DNA from: a virus
DNA: 64,000 nucleotides
Reading direction: 5' to 3' (one strand)
Virus record (IMG/VR): IMGVR_UViG_3300017991_002758
Span: 1 to 64,000 of that record
The position numbers and the translations under genes are program-made. Shown here piece after piece: positions 24,487 to 33,593 of this stretch (position 1 is its first letter; every line of letters starts with the position of its first letter). A model generated the notes under the pieces. It saw only the letters and a list, made by a program, of their open reading frames with translations. It was not told the DNA's origin and did no database searches.

Positions 24487-25518
24487 GTGGAAATCGGCAT
24501 ATACACATCGAGCCGGGAGAATAACGACGGAATTCCTATCTCCTTTTTCGGTGGCAGCGATGAACAGCTCATCAAGGCTCTGTACAAGGCCGCGCTGGAT
24601 ATAACAGGGCCAGGCCTAGAGAGATTCGATCCCGAGCCCGGAATGCGCGTCAAGAAGGTTGGCGAAATCCGCATCGCGGCAGTGGACGACGACGCGGTAT
24701 ATGTCGTTCAAGCTGATGAAGCAGCCAAGCCCGAAGGCGGACGCACACCATCGGGAGAGAATGGTACCTGGGCGATTCAATCGCTGATATTCAACAAGGA
24801 TCATTTCACGCTAGACCAGGCGAGGAAATGGATTCAAGACCACAAAGGATTTGGGGACTACGGCGCCGACGAAACGAGCTCGTCGTTTCGATTCCGGCAA
24901 TACGATCCTCAGTACTTCTCCGAATTTCGGACGATAACCATTGATACCGGCATCAGTGCCGCGTACGGGAAAATAAGCAAGGACGTCGAACGGAATGAGG
25001 AGGAATCGAAGAAGGCCCTAGAGGAGAGCATCACTCGTTACTCGGCAATACGCAAGATTAACGAAGGCATCCTCGCCAAAGGGCTCAAACTGTTGGCTGG
25101 TTCAGCGCGGATTTATAAATCCGAAGACGGCAAAGAAGAAGAGCGTTTCGTCATGAGCCTGGTGTTGGAGCCCAATGATGGCGAAGACGGAGCGCCGCTG
25201 AAACCGGACACGCAAAAGGACATCTATTCTAAATTCGACATCCGCAAGGCATGTCATTACTGGATGGAACATGGCGGCGCAGTCGACCTGGCGCATTCGT
25301 GGAAAGCGTTGGGCAACGACAAGGTCCGCACCCTGGAAAATTATATCGCGCCGTGCGACTTTAAACTGGGCGAGGGTAAAAAGTCATATGATGTCGTTGA
25401 AGGCACGTGGCTTTTGGCTCTCAGGATATGCGACGATGATCTGTGGTCCGGCGTTAAGTCGGGCAAGATCGGCGCGTATTCCATTGGCGGAACGGCATAC
25501 AGGGAAGAAGTCGGTTAA
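24487..25518 (+). CDS. prohead protease-like protein (XkdF type)
   Basis: A 343-residue protein. The middle has FNKDHFTLDQARKWIQDH, SSSFRFRQYDP and FRTITIDTGISAAYGK. The C-terminal domain matches XkdF/S78-like proteases: AHSWKAL, NYIAPCDF, VVEGTWLLALRICDDDLW and KIGAYSIGGTA. It would cleave the scaffold and capsid N-termini during maturation; the catalytic His/Ser are probably in the AHS and YSIGG segments. GTG start with GGAGG upstream. Confidence 0.7.
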   Translation: MEIGIYTSSRENNDGIPISFFGGSDEQLIKALYKAALDITGPGLERFDPEPGMRVKKVGEIRIAAVDDDAVYVVQADEAAKPEGGRTPSGENGTWAIQSLIFNKDHFTLDQARKWIQDHKGFGDYGADETSSSFRFRQYDPQYFSEFRTITIDTGISAAYGKISKDVERNEEESKKALEESITRYSAIRKINEGILAKGLKLLAGSARIYKSEDGKEEERFVMSLVLEPNDGEDGAPLKPDTQKDIYSKFDIRKACHYWMEHGGAVDLAHSWKALGNDKVRTLENYIAPCDFKLGEGKKSYDVVEGTWLLALRICDDDLWSGVKSGKIGAYSIGGTAYREEVG

Positions 25519-25529
25519 GGGAGGCTGAA

Positions 25530-26813
25530 ATGGACCCAACAAAGCGAATCAACATTGCCAAAGGTGACAAGCCCGAAGGCGATGACGAGGAAAAGACCTT
25601 TCGTCTCACTGGTATTGAACCTGACTTCGTCGCATTGGTGACCGCTGGCGCCAATCGCCAAAGGGAATTTCAGGTAGTGAAATCCGATGAGCAGGGCCTC
25701 GGTCCTGGCGGTAAATGCGTTTGCACCGAATGTGGATTCGAGATGGAGCACGCAACGGGCATGAAGTGCAACGAGCAGAAGTGTCCCAAGTGCGGTGCTG
25801 CAATGACGCGCAAGGACGATGGGGAAGACGAGATCCCAGAGGATTTCGACATGGATGCCATGGAAGAGCATCTGGCGAAATTCACCGGGTCTCCGCGCAA
25901 TCGTTTCGGAACGCACTCGAGCTACAAGTTCAAGGGCAATTATGCCGAGGCATGGAAGCTGCATTTCAGCCAGCACGCCGGCGGCAAGCCAGGTGCGGCA
26001 GCAACCGGACCGATCCGTGGCACCGTGCGGCGCGTCGAGATGATAGCCGCGGCAATGAAGCCAGTTTGCAAACTGCCAACCACGGACGACATCCCGGCCC
26101 GAGGCGGAGATGACAGTCCGCTGACGGGCACATACCCGGAAACGCCCAGCGCCTACGGATTAAGCGCATGGGATAAACCGGAAGACGAAAAGGATCGCGA
26201 AGGCATGAAGCTTTCATGCAGCGACCTGGAAGTCATTAAGCGTGCGGCCTTGGCGGAAGTAAAACGCCGGGCCGAGGACGCAGAAAAGAAAAATGAATCC
26301 GGCAAAGCCGGTGACAGCGATGCCGATGAAGGCGACGGAAATAACAACGACGGCAGCGGTAACTCCGATACGGATGCCATTGATCTGACATCCTGGCTCG
26401 AAGAAGCAGGAGACAAAGTCGATGACCTCTCACTGGACAATGCGCTCCAGCGAGCACTCGACGCCCAGGCCGACGATGATTCCGATGCCAGCGCATCGTC
26501 CAAAGAGGCCGAGATCAACAACACGGATTCGCCTACCGTGGCAAAGGTCGGGGAAGAGGTACAGGATGAAGAGGACCCGCGAGATGCCAAGATCGCAGAG
26601 CTGGAAGCGAAGCTGAAAAAGCAATCGCGCGAGCTCAACAAAGCGAAGGCAAAAAGCGCACGCCTCGCAAAAGGCGTCGGGCAATCGAGCGTCATGGTGA
26701 CCGGAGAGTTTACCAGCGCAGATCGGCAGCAACCCGGCGAACAAGAAAGTCCCAGCAAAGGCACATTTTCAAGCGGCGGAGATATGTCCGCGGCCGTTGC
26801 TGGAAAGGGCTAA
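25530..26813 (+). CDS. putative scaffold with zinc ribbon
   Basis: A 427-residue protein. The N-terminus PDFVALVTAGANRQREFQVVK resembles the segment following XkdF proteases in other phages. It then has a four-Cys zinc ribbon (CTECGFEMEHATGMKC, CPKCGAAM), an acidic low-complexity middle and a C-terminal coiled coil (KIAELEAKLKKQSRELNKAK). The layout fits a procapsid scaffold made just upstream of the capsid gene; a zinc ribbon in a scaffold is unusual. Confidence 0.55.
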   Translation: MDPTKRINIAKGDKPEGDDEEKTFRLTGIEPDFVALVTAGANRQREFQVVKSDEQGLGPGGKCVCTECGFEMEHATGMKCNEQKCPKCGAAMTRKDDGEDEIPEDFDMDAMEEHLAKFTGSPRNRFGTHSSYKFKGNYAEAWKLHFSQHAGGKPGAAATGPIRGTVRRVEMIAAAMKPVCKLPTTDDIPARGGDDSPLTGTYPETPSAYGLSAWDKPEDEKDREGMKLSCSDLEVIKRAALAEVKRRAEDAEKKNESGKAGDSDADEGDGNNNDGSGNSDTDAIDLTSWLEEAGDKVDDLSLDNALQRALDAQADDDSDASASSKEAEINNTDSPTVAKVGEEVQDEEDPRDAKIAELEAKLKKQSRELNKAKAKSARLAKGVGQSSVMVTGEFTSADRQQPGEQESPSKGTFSSGGDMSAAVAGKG

Positions 26814-26845
26814 CAACAACCGACTCGACACGGAGGAGAAACGAA

Positions 26846-27784
26846 ATGGCAACCCCAAACAAAACAATCATGGCCAAGGCCGACATGGAGGTCGCGGACC
26901 TCATAGCGGACGGTGGCTACCTGCAGGATGAGCAAGCGGAAAGCTTCCTCGTCGACGTCATCAAGGAGAGCGTACTGTTGCGCCGGATCAACGTCCAGAC
27001 AACGCGCTCCCACACGAAGCTCATCGACAAGGTGGGCATCAACGGACGTGTGCTGAGGCCGGGCACCAGCGGTCACGCACTGGCCGCGTCCGACCGGGTC
27101 AAGCCCACTACCGACCAGGTGACGTTGAACACGCATCTCATGAAGGCGGAGATCCGTCTCAATGACGAGGTGCTCGAGGACAATATCGAGAGCGGGAAAT
27201 TCAAGAACACGGTGATGGCCATGATGGCCGAGCACGTGGCGCTCGATATGGACGACCTGGCCGCCAACGGCGACACCACGTCGACCGATCCGTTGCTCGC
27301 GCTGTTCGACGGTATGATCGCTTCCGCGGTCACGAACATCGTCAACGGCGGAACCAACCCCATCGCGAAGTCGATGCTCAAAGACGCGATCAAGGCCATG
27401 CCTTCGCAATACAACCGGATGAAGAGGAACCAGCAGTTCCTCACTTCCGAGGACGCGCAGATCGACTACCACGACTACCTGGCCGACCGCGCAACCGGGC
27501 TGGGCGACGCGAAGATTCAGGACGATTCGATGGACCGCTACGGCAACCGTGCCATCGTCCCCGTTCCGGTATTCCCCGACGACCTCGGCGTGGGCAACGA
27601 CGAGACCGTCTGCCTGCTTCTGGATCCGAAGGAAGCAGTATGGGGAGTCTGGAGAAAAGTCCGAGTGGAAACCGACCGAGACATCACCACGGGCGAGTGG
27701 ATCATGGTCACGTCCGTCAGGGCCGGGTTCGTTTACAGGCGCGAGGATGCGGTCGTAAAGATCATCGGAGTCCAGACCCAGTAA
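26846..27784 (+). CDS. major capsid protein
   Basis: A 312-residue protein. Features fit an HK97-fold capsid protein: an N-terminal helix (FLVDVIKESVLLRRINV), an E-loop region (VLRPGTSGHALAASDRV), ending in a beta-rich C-terminus (WRKVRVETDRDIT...RREDAVVKIIGVQTQ). Codon use is strongly GC-biased, as expected for a highly expressed gene. It lies after protease and scaffold, with GGAGGAG before the ATG. Confidence 0.8.
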   Translation: MATPNKTIMAKADMEVADLIADGGYLQDEQAESFLVDVIKESVLLRRINVQTTRSHTKLIDKVGINGRVLRPGTSGHALAASDRVKPTTDQVTLNTHLMKAEIRLNDEVLEDNIESGKFKNTVMAMMAEHVALDMDDLAANGDTTSTDPLLALFDGMIASAVTNIVNGGTNPIAKSMLKDAIKAMPSQYNRMKRNQQFLTSEDAQIDYHDYLADRATGLGDAKIQDDSMDRYGNRAIVPVPVFPDDLGVGNDETVCLLLDPKEAVWGVWRKVRVETDRDITTGEWIMVTSVRAGFVYRREDAVVKIIGVQTQ

Positions 27785-27844
27785 CGGTGCTCGCTGCAGT
27801 TGGTCCCATTAAAAAGTGAGGCCGACAGGAAGGATTGAAAAAAG

Positions 27845-28555
27845 ATGTCTGTAACAGCAGTACCACAAGAACACTTCAGCGGAGCGAGAGCAGTCACGAA
27901 CGCGCCGGGTGGCGCAGACAATCGCGATCTCCGCACGCTACTCAACCAAATAATCGCGCTCGCAAATCAGAACGAGCTGGACATAGCAGGGCTCGGTAGT
28001 CCTCTCCAGCTCAAGGGCGCGATTGCCGTGGCCGCGGACTTTCCGACTTCGGCCGCAGTGGAAACCGGGTGGTCGTATCTCATTTCCGCAGATGTGACCG
28101 ACAACGACGCAACAAAGACCAACACCGGACAGTCGTTCAAGGCCGGCGACGAGATAGCCTGGAACGGCACCAACTGGACCAGGCTGGGTCGCAATGTCAC
28201 GGAGCTGAAGGAGAGCGATCTCCAGGGAGCGGCCGCAACCGCAACCGTCACCAAGTTCATCGCTTCCGCGGCAGGCAAAATCAATTCGGTTAAGGCGTTG
28301 GCCGGAACCGCAGCAGCGGCCGGCGAGAGCATGACCGTGGACGTCCGGATCAATGGCGTCAGCTGCTTGACCTCGGCCATCACCATCGACGACAGTTCGG
28401 GCACCTCAGTGGAGGATGGAGCAATCGATACCGCGGCGAATACCCTGGCGGCAGACGACGTGGTGGACATTGTGAGAACCTACACAGCAGGCGGAGGTCC
28501 GACGCCGATGGCGGATACCCTGGTTTCCATCGGGTACGAGGAAGCGGTCGGCTAA
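27845..28555 (+). CDS. putative head decoration/fibre protein
   Basis: A 236-residue low-charge protein rich in Ala, Thr and Gly. After an N-terminal helix (RDLRTLLNQIIALANQNELDI) comes a beta-rich part (KAGDEIAWNGTNWTRLG; KALAGTAAAAGESMTVDVRINGV), typical of trimeric surface proteins. Position behind the capsid gene supports a decoration or head-fibre role. Confidence 0.5.
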   Translation: MSVTAVPQEHFSGARAVTNAPGGADNRDLRTLLNQIIALANQNELDIAGLGSPLQLKGAIAVAADFPTSAAVETGWSYLISADVTDNDATKTNTGQSFKAGDEIAWNGTNWTRLGRNVTELKESDLQGAAATATVTKFIASAAGKINSVKALAGTAAAAGESMTVDVRINGVSCLTSAITIDDSSGTSVEDGAIDTAANTLAADDVVDIVRTYTAGGGPTPMADTLVSIGYEEAVG

Positions 28556-28610
28556 TAGCTGGTCGCAGCTCGGCATTGCAGTAGCCGGGCAATGATGAAA
28601 GCGAAAAAGC

Positions 28611-28626
28611 TCGGGCACTGGCCCGA
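28611..28626 (+). other. hairpin upstream of head protein gene
   Basis: TCGGGC-ACTG-GCCCGA, a six-base-pair stem with a tetraloop, directly before the AAAAAAGGAG ribosome site. It lies in the 86-base gap 28,556-28,641, which contains nothing else. It could stabilise or process the mRNA. Confidence 0.5.
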
Positions 28627-28641
28627 AAAAAGGAGATCGAA

Positions 28642-29004
28642 ATGTCACTTGGAACAATCACGATAGACAAGGTTCGTGAGACCGTCGACGGAGGTCAGGA
28701 GATCCTGATGCACTTCGAGGGCGAGGACAGCTACCCCACCGGCGGGACCGCGGATTTCAACTCGCTCGTGCGCGCCGCGATCAAGGCCAAGCACGCAGCG
28801 GCCTCGGACGCCAACGTCCGCGGCGAAGAGGACGTGTCAGTCGTGCACGTTATCCCGCAGGATTGCGGGCAGTACGTGCCGCAGTACGACTACGCCAACG
28901 ACAAACTGAAAGTACGCGACGGAGGGAGCGCGACGTGGGCGGAGGTGGCGAACACCACCGACATTCACACCACGGTCTTCAACCTCGTCGCTGTTTGCGT
29001 CTAA
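28642..29004 (+). CDS. small head protein
   Basis: A 120-residue protein with strong capsid-like codon use. DKVRETVDGGQEILMHFEG and ATWAEVANTTDIHTT suggest a beta-sandwich. A capsid-stabilising or decoration role is inferred from position and expression signals; no family recognised. Confidence 0.5.
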   Translation: MSLGTITIDKVRETVDGGQEILMHFEGEDSYPTGGTADFNSLVRAAIKAKHAAASDANVRGEEDVSVVHVIPQDCGQYVPQYDYANDKLKVRDGGSATWAEVANTTDIHTTVFNLVAVCV

Positions 29005-29041
29005 GACGGACGCAGCGTAGGGATTAGGAAATGACAGGGAA

Positions 29042-29067
29042 GCGGTCGCCTCTGATGAGGCGGCCGC
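29042..29067 (+). other. strong mRNA hairpin
   Basis: An 11-base-pair stem (GCGGTCGCCTC with GAGGCGGCCGC, one T-G pair) closed by a TGAT loop. It lies in the 90-base gap between two head genes and is followed by GTAGGAGG. No T-run follows, so it is not a standard terminator; RNA processing or protection is more likely. Confidence 0.6.
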
Positions 29068-29094
29068 GGAACTGCCCGAAGTAGGAGGAATACG

Positions 29095-29739
29095 ATGTCA
29101 ATCACCGCAGTGAGACTCAGGGAGCGCGACAAGCGCAAAGGCTATTTGATGAAGACGTACTTTTCGGCCAACAGCCGATCAAAGTACACAGCAGGAGAAG
29201 GTGCCAATCCATCGCCATTCCGGGTGGTAAATAGCCCGGCGGAGATCGAAGAGCTAAGAGGGTTTCCCCAGTTTGAAATACTGGAATTCAACGACCTGAA
29301 AGAGCTTGAGGAATTCACGCAACAGGAGATGGAAGAGCGAGCGCGCATGGGATTGTCTGCTGTCAGGGCAGCAATTCTGGCTGGCGCCGGCGCATCGGTG
29401 AAGCCCAAGGTGATAACGCCGAGGAAATCTGCCAATGACCGGCTTCCGCCAGCGGCGACCGCAATACCTTCCGACCCCAGTGCGACCAATGTGGGACGCA
29501 GACCGCAGCCCAAGGTCATCAAGGATCGCGAAGAGGAACGCCGGCCGTTGCCAACGCAACCGATCAAGAAGGTAGAGCCGCAACCCAAAACGGAACCGGC
29601 GAAACCAAAACCAACGCCAAACCTCGAGGGCAAGACGAAGAAGCAGCTCTTGGCGATGGCGAATAAAATGGGATTGGATGTAACGCCTCAAATGAAAAAG
29701 GCGGACATCGAGGCAGCAATACTCAAACGCTCTCTCTGA
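29095..29739 (+). CDS. protein with C-terminal SAP/HeH-like domain
   Basis: A 214-residue protein: an N-terminal domain (FRVVNSPAEIEELRGFPQ), a Pro/Lys-rich linker, and a C-terminal helix-extended-loop-helix segment (KKQLLAMANKMGLDV, then KKADIEAAILK) of the kind that binds nucleic acid. Related small head proteins in other phages carry the same tail. Role in assembly uncertain. Confidence 0.5.
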   Translation: MSITAVRLRERDKRKGYLMKTYFSANSRSKYTAGEGANPSPFRVVNSPAEIEELRGFPQFEILEFNDLKELEEFTQQEMEERARMGLSAVRAAILAGAGASVKPKVITPRKSANDRLPPAATAIPSDPSATNVGRRPQPKVIKDREEERRPLPTQPIKKVEPQPKTEPAKPKPTPNLEGKTKKQLLAMANKMGLDVTPQMKKADIEAAILKRSL

Positions 29740-29764
29740 CGAGAACGCCGTCAAGGAGGGCAAA

Positions 29765-30037
29765 ATGGGTAGTAATCCAGAACCGCGGCATGCGGTCCAT
29801 AGAGACACTGGCGACTTGGCTCTTGCAGCCTTCGCCCATATGAAGGGATTTAGGATTGTCAAAGCAGAGGAATTCAAGCGCGGAAGGGTTACGGAATACC
29901 GTTTCACGATTCATGACCCGGAAAGCATTTGGGATCAGCTCTGCATTGACTTTGCCAATAGTGAAGCAGCGCAGCACGACTCGTCCGTTAGGACACTGAA
30001 ACGACTGTGCAAGAGAGCGGCACGAAACGGATCTTGA
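29765..30037 (+). CDS. DUF5659-like small protein
   Basis: A 90-residue protein. ALAAFAHMKGFRIVKAEE, FTIHDPESIWDQLCIDFAN and SVRTLKRLCKRA follow the pattern of a small phage domain (DUF5659-like). Function unknown. AAGGAGG before the ATG. Confidence 0.45.
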   Translation: MGSNPEPRHAVHRDTGDLALAAFAHMKGFRIVKAEEFKRGRVTEYRFTIHDPESIWDQLCIDFANSEAAQHDSSVRTLKRLCKRAARNGS

Positions 30038-30058
30038 TGCCGCCGGGAGTGAGAGCCA

Positions 30059-31099
30059 ATGGCAATAGCCAATCTCAGTTGGAGCCTGGACGCATCGGCG
30101 CTTGATGCGCTCATCACTGCCGGTTTCGATCTATGGAAAGTGCAGCGCGAGGACGCCGGCCCGACATGGAATGAGATCTCTTTTTCAACTACACGGCCAC
30201 CAATCGTCGCCGATGTACTGAGCAACGTCTACTCAGATCCCAATGCACCAGTCGATGCCAACGGAAATCCCAACGCTAATTACAGGGCAGTGCCATTGCG
30301 CTCGTCTGACCTGGCGGAAAACAGTCCGATCAGTGTAAGTGCCGTGCGTCGTGGATACATCACGCCGCAAGATATTTGGGACGAGGGATATGCGAACCCA
30401 CCGTGGACGCCGGCGAAGGTTTGGCGTGGCATTGACCGTGTTACCGCTACAATAGATCAACTTTGCGGCCAGTGGTTTGAACCCAGATATTCGCAGTTCG
30501 CATACGATGGAATTGGGCACGACCAGCAATGGTTGGACCAACCAATCTGCGCGCTATTTCAACTCATCCAGGACGACACCATTGTCGATCTCTCGGATCT
30601 CGAGGTTTACAACCGGCATTTGACCCGCGGCCAAACGAGCCCTGACGACCGACAGAACCCGAAGGTCACCTATTCGCTGGACTTCCCTGTTGGCTACCGC
30701 GGACGGCGCCAACGCCTCGTCGCTGACGCTGCCTTGTTTGGTCAACGGCGAAAGAACGTGGTGATGAAAGGTGTGTTTGGGTACACGGAGCTCGGGCCGG
30801 GCAACATCGCGGCGGAAACCGCGGAAGGTAGCCAGATACCTGTCAGCTACGGCCAAACGCCGGCGGAAATAAAACGAGCGGCGCTATTGCTCGCGCTGAC
30901 GTACATGCTTCCCGCGGCGAACCAGCAAGAGGCCTCATTGGAATCGAGGATAACGCAGATCAAGACCAGGGATCAGTCCATCAGCTTTTCAGATCCGTCC
31001 AGTACCGATGGAAGCTTTGGGCTCACTGGCAATGTTGAGGTCGATAACATTCTTTCCCGATATACCGGGCCGATTCGCATGGGGGTAATTGGTCAATGA
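30059..31099 (+). CDS. putative head-tail connector protein
   Basis: A 346-residue protein located where head-completion genes are expected. VWRGIDRVTATIDQLCGQWFEPR and FDGIGHDQQWLDQPICAL-type segments resemble adaptor-like proteins, but nothing is diagnostic. The product ends with an ATGA overlap into the next gene. Confidence 0.45.
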   Translation: MAIANLSWSLDASALDALITAGFDLWKVQREDAGPTWNEISFSTTRPPIVADVLSNVYSDPNAPVDANGNPNANYRAVPLRSSDLAENSPISVSAVRRGYITPQDIWDEGYANPPWTPAKVWRGIDRVTATIDQLCGQWFEPRYSQFAYDGIGHDQQWLDQPICALFQLIQDDTIVDLSDLEVYNRHLTRGQTSPDDRQNPKVTYSLDFPVGYRGRRQRLVADAALFGQRRKNVVMKGVFGYTELGPGNIAAETAEGSQIPVSYGQTPAEIKRAALLLALTYMLPAANQQEASLESRITQIKTRDQSISFSDPSSTDGSFGLTGNVEVDNILSRYTGPIRMGVIGQ

Positions 31100-31614
31100 G
31101 CATCGCGACCAGAGGTAGGCTCATCAATAAATTCGTCGCCGTCATTTACCGGCTCGACACCGTGGCATCCGCGGCCGTCGTTGGCGGAGGTTATGACGAT
31201 GAATTCGATGAGCTGATCCCTACTGATGACGGTACTCAGACCGGAGCTTCCTCAAGGAGGGAGATGGCGGCGCTCAGGCTTCCTGTTCAGCTCGACCGCA
31301 AGACATGGGGAGGCTACGATGCGCGGCGTGGAGGCAAGGAGATAGAAGCCGACATCATTCTCACATTCCATTGGCCCGATCTGGAAAATGGAGGTTTAAT
31401 TGACGCCGGCGGAGAGCCAGTACTCAAGGCCGGCGACCGCATCGATAAAATAGAAACAGTTGCCGGCGTCGTTGAATCAACATTCGACAATCCGCCGGGA
31501 ATGTTCATCAGGGATCTCGAGCGCGCTGGCCACGGACAGGCTCCATTTGGTACTCCGCGCACTAACCTTCTCTATTGCTATTGCCAGTACGGAGAAGTAG
31601 CGAGGGCCGGATGA
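31096..31614 (+). CDS. putative neck/head-closure protein
   Basis: A 172-residue protein. LPVQLDRKTWGGYDARRGGKE and DIILTFHWPDLE are followed by AGDRIDKIETVAG and VESTFDNPPGMFIRDLE. The beta-rich composition and neighbours suggest a head-closure or stopper role. Overlaps both flanking genes. Confidence 0.45.
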   Translation: MSIATRGRLINKFVAVIYRLDTVASAAVVGGGYDDEFDELIPTDDGTQTGASSRREMAALRLPVQLDRKTWGGYDARRGGKEIEADIILTFHWPDLENGGLIDAGGEPVLKAGDRIDKIETVAGVVESTFDNPPGMFIRDLERAGHGQAPFGTPRTNLLYCYCQYGEVARAG

Positions 31615-32171
31615 TACGCATAACGGCAAAAACAACCGGCTTGGGACGCATTGCTGTCGCGCTCAATAGGTGGGGTAGCATGACGGAAAAAGCCGTTGAC
31701 CAGGCTGTGCTTCGCAGTGGGCAATATCTGCGAAAGCAATGGATAATGGGCATCAGATCCCAAGCTCCAGGCGGAAGGAAATTCAAACCGCTGGCTCAGT
31801 CAACAATCGATGCCAAGGGCAGCAGTAAAGCTCTGATCGATCAGGGCGATATGATACGCAGCATCAATGTCCAGAAGGTACAAGTAGGCGGCAAGGGCAT
31901 TGTGGTATTTGTCGGCATTCACAGGACGGTAGTTTCCCGGGATGGCAAGAGCATGGCGAACTTGGCGGAGATACACGAAACCGGATCTCTCAAAGTGAAG
32001 AACCGGCCGCCGGCGCGACCACACATGGCGCCATCGTGGAGGGTCTGGAAGCAGCACGCCAGTAAGCAATTCGCGGCCGACGTTGCCAGAAAGCTCGGCC
32101 TGCAAAGCGGAATATCGACAGCCATCATTGGCGGAGTCGGTGGTCTGAAGTCAACGGGAGGATCGAACTAA
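31611..32171 (+). CDS. tail completion/virion morphogenesis protein (HK97 gp10-like)
   Basis: A 186-residue basic protein. The middle and end fit the gp10/virion-morphogenesis pattern: FKPLAQSTIDAKGSSKALIDQGDMIRSI, then VFVGIH, EIHETGSLKVKNRPPARPHM. It would join the tail to the head. The ATG at 31611 overlaps the upstream end. Confidence 0.6.
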   Translation: MIRITAKTTGLGRIAVALNRWGSMTEKAVDQAVLRSGQYLRKQWIMGIRSQAPGGRKFKPLAQSTIDAKGSSKALIDQGDMIRSINVQKVQVGGKGIVVFVGIHRTVVSRDGKSMANLAEIHETGSLKVKNRPPARPHMAPSWRVWKQHASKQFAADVARKLGLQSGISTAIIGGVGGLKSTGGSN

Positions 32172-33139
32172 TGGCCGTTCCTACCGTTACCAGCGTTGAG
32201 CCCAATAGCGGAAGCACACGAGGGCGCAATGTAGTCAGGATCATAGGTTCCAATTTCAGGCCGCCCAATCCGGTTCCGGCCATTGGCTATGTTGGTAGCG
32301 CACAGCAGAAAACCGTTTCAGTAAAGTTTGAAGGCGTTGAATCCGAGTGGGCATACTACGCTTCCGACGGCTTGATACTGGCCAGGGTTCCGGCCTGGAC
32401 GGGATCTTACAAGGTCACTTTCCCATATGCGCTGGATGTCAGGGTCGCAAACCTTGATGATTCGGAAGTTGAAATACCGGGCGAGAGCGCGACGCTCGCC
32501 GACGGTTATTCCATCAACCGGCCGAGCCTCCAAGAGGAGAGCTATTTGCAGCGCGTAATTCGGGAGCTCATAAATATATATCGCATTCATGTGCTCGAGA
32601 ATACGCATCACACAACGTCGCGCGATTTCTCGGGAGATCCTTCGAGCACGGAAACGCTCAAGGCCTCAACACCATTGGTTCAGCTCGTTGGTCCGCGCAT
32701 GCCATTGAACAGGTTCGATTCAATAAATTATGAGGAGCCCGAGGAAGATCCTCTGGGTGGCGCCGATGGCATGATGCGGCGCATGAAACCAGTGACCTGC
32801 GACCTTCTGTTTGAGATAAGAGCGTTCGCGCTTTTAGATCGGCATTTGACAGGCCTCGTGCAGGCGATATTACTAATGCATAGGGATGTTTTGTTCGTGA
32901 AGGTTCTGGTCGATCCCAATGACCCATCGAAGGGCACAAAGGATTACAATCTGGACCTGGTATGGGACGGATATCCAGAGTTGGAAACTGAGCCGAATAT
33001 TAGCGATCTGCTGTCCGCAAGCATGACGTGCAAGATTCGGGGAGTGCATATTGACGAAGAGTCTGGTACCATAGTTGAAAGGGGTTGGAGGATAACGCAA
33101 AATGATGGCGACCCAGTCCTCGAATCCCAAGGATCATGA
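32171..33139 (+). CDS. IPT/TIG-domain protein, putative tail terminator region
   Basis: A 322-residue protein. The N-terminal 90 residues form an IPT/TIG Ig-like domain (VTSVEPNSGSTRGRNVVRIIGSNF). The remainder (LQRVIRELINIYRI, TLKASTPLVQLVGPRMPLN, KPVTCDLLFEIRAFALLDR) resembles tail terminator-like proteins that cap the tail tube. A fusion of an adhesin-type Ig domain to a neck protein would be exposed on the particle. Confidence 0.5.
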   Translation: MAVPTVTSVEPNSGSTRGRNVVRIIGSNFRPPNPVPAIGYVGSAQQKTVSVKFEGVESEWAYYASDGLILARVPAWTGSYKVTFPYALDVRVANLDDSEVEIPGESATLADGYSINRPSLQEESYLQRVIRELINIYRIHVLENTHHTTSRDFSGDPSSTETLKASTPLVQLVGPRMPLNRFDSINYEEPEEDPLGGADGMMRRMKPVTCDLLFEIRAFALLDRHLTGLVQAILLMHRDVLFVKVLVDPNDPSKGTKDYNLDLVWDGYPELETEPNISDLLSASMTCKIRGVHIDEESGTIVERGWRITQNDGDPVLESQGS

Positions 33140-33152
33140 ATCGGAGGTATCC

Positions 33153-33548
33153 ATGGAAGGCATGATCAAAATTGAGAATTTGACCGGCAGGCATCTCCAG
33201 TATCGCATTGACCACCAGAAGGTCTGCGTGAAAATCGGCAGATGCCTTTGCCGCCAGGGACGAAGAAGCGTCGAGGCAATGAACGTACACGTTCCAGGAT
33301 CAGGCATGAGCGCGCCGCTGCCACCGGCAGTGGTATTGTGCCCGGAGATCAAGCGGGACGCCGACGGCAACAGGCCGAAGATAAAGATTCACGGCGCAGA
33401 AAAGAAGGAACAGGCTGAGGCCAAAGCGCCAGAAGACCCAGGCTCGGGCAAGGGAACAGGCGCAGGCACAAAGGACGGGGATACCGGAGGCTCAAAAAGC
33501 GAAACGGGACGGAAGGGGCAGACGAAAAAAAGTAAGGAGACCACCTAA
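33153..33548 (+). CDS. small hypothetical tail protein
   Basis: A 131-residue protein with a folded N-terminal part (IKIENLTGRHLQYRIDHQKVCV) and a long Gly/Lys/Glu-rich tail that is probably disordered (GSGKGTGAGTKDGDTGG). GGAGG precedes the ATG at 33153. Unknown function directly upstream of the sheath gene. Confidence 0.5.
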   Translation: MEGMIKIENLTGRHLQYRIDHQKVCVKIGRCLCRQGRRSVEAMNVHVPGSGMSAPLPPAVVLCPEIKRDADGNRPKIKIHGAEKKEQAEAKAPEDPGSGKGTGAGTKDGDTGGSKSETGRKGQTKKSKETT

Positions 33549-33558
33549 CTAACAACCC

Positions 33559-33579
33559 CACCTCGCAAGTGACGAGGTG
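33559..33579 (+). other. hairpin upstream of tail sheath gene
   Basis: CACCTCG/CGAGGTG, a perfect seven-base-pair stem with a CAAGTGA loop, ending about six bases before the ATGGAGGAG ribosome site of the sheath gene. It lies in the 45-base gap 33,549-33,593. Confidence 0.55.
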
Positions 33580-33593
33580 AAATGGAGGAGACG

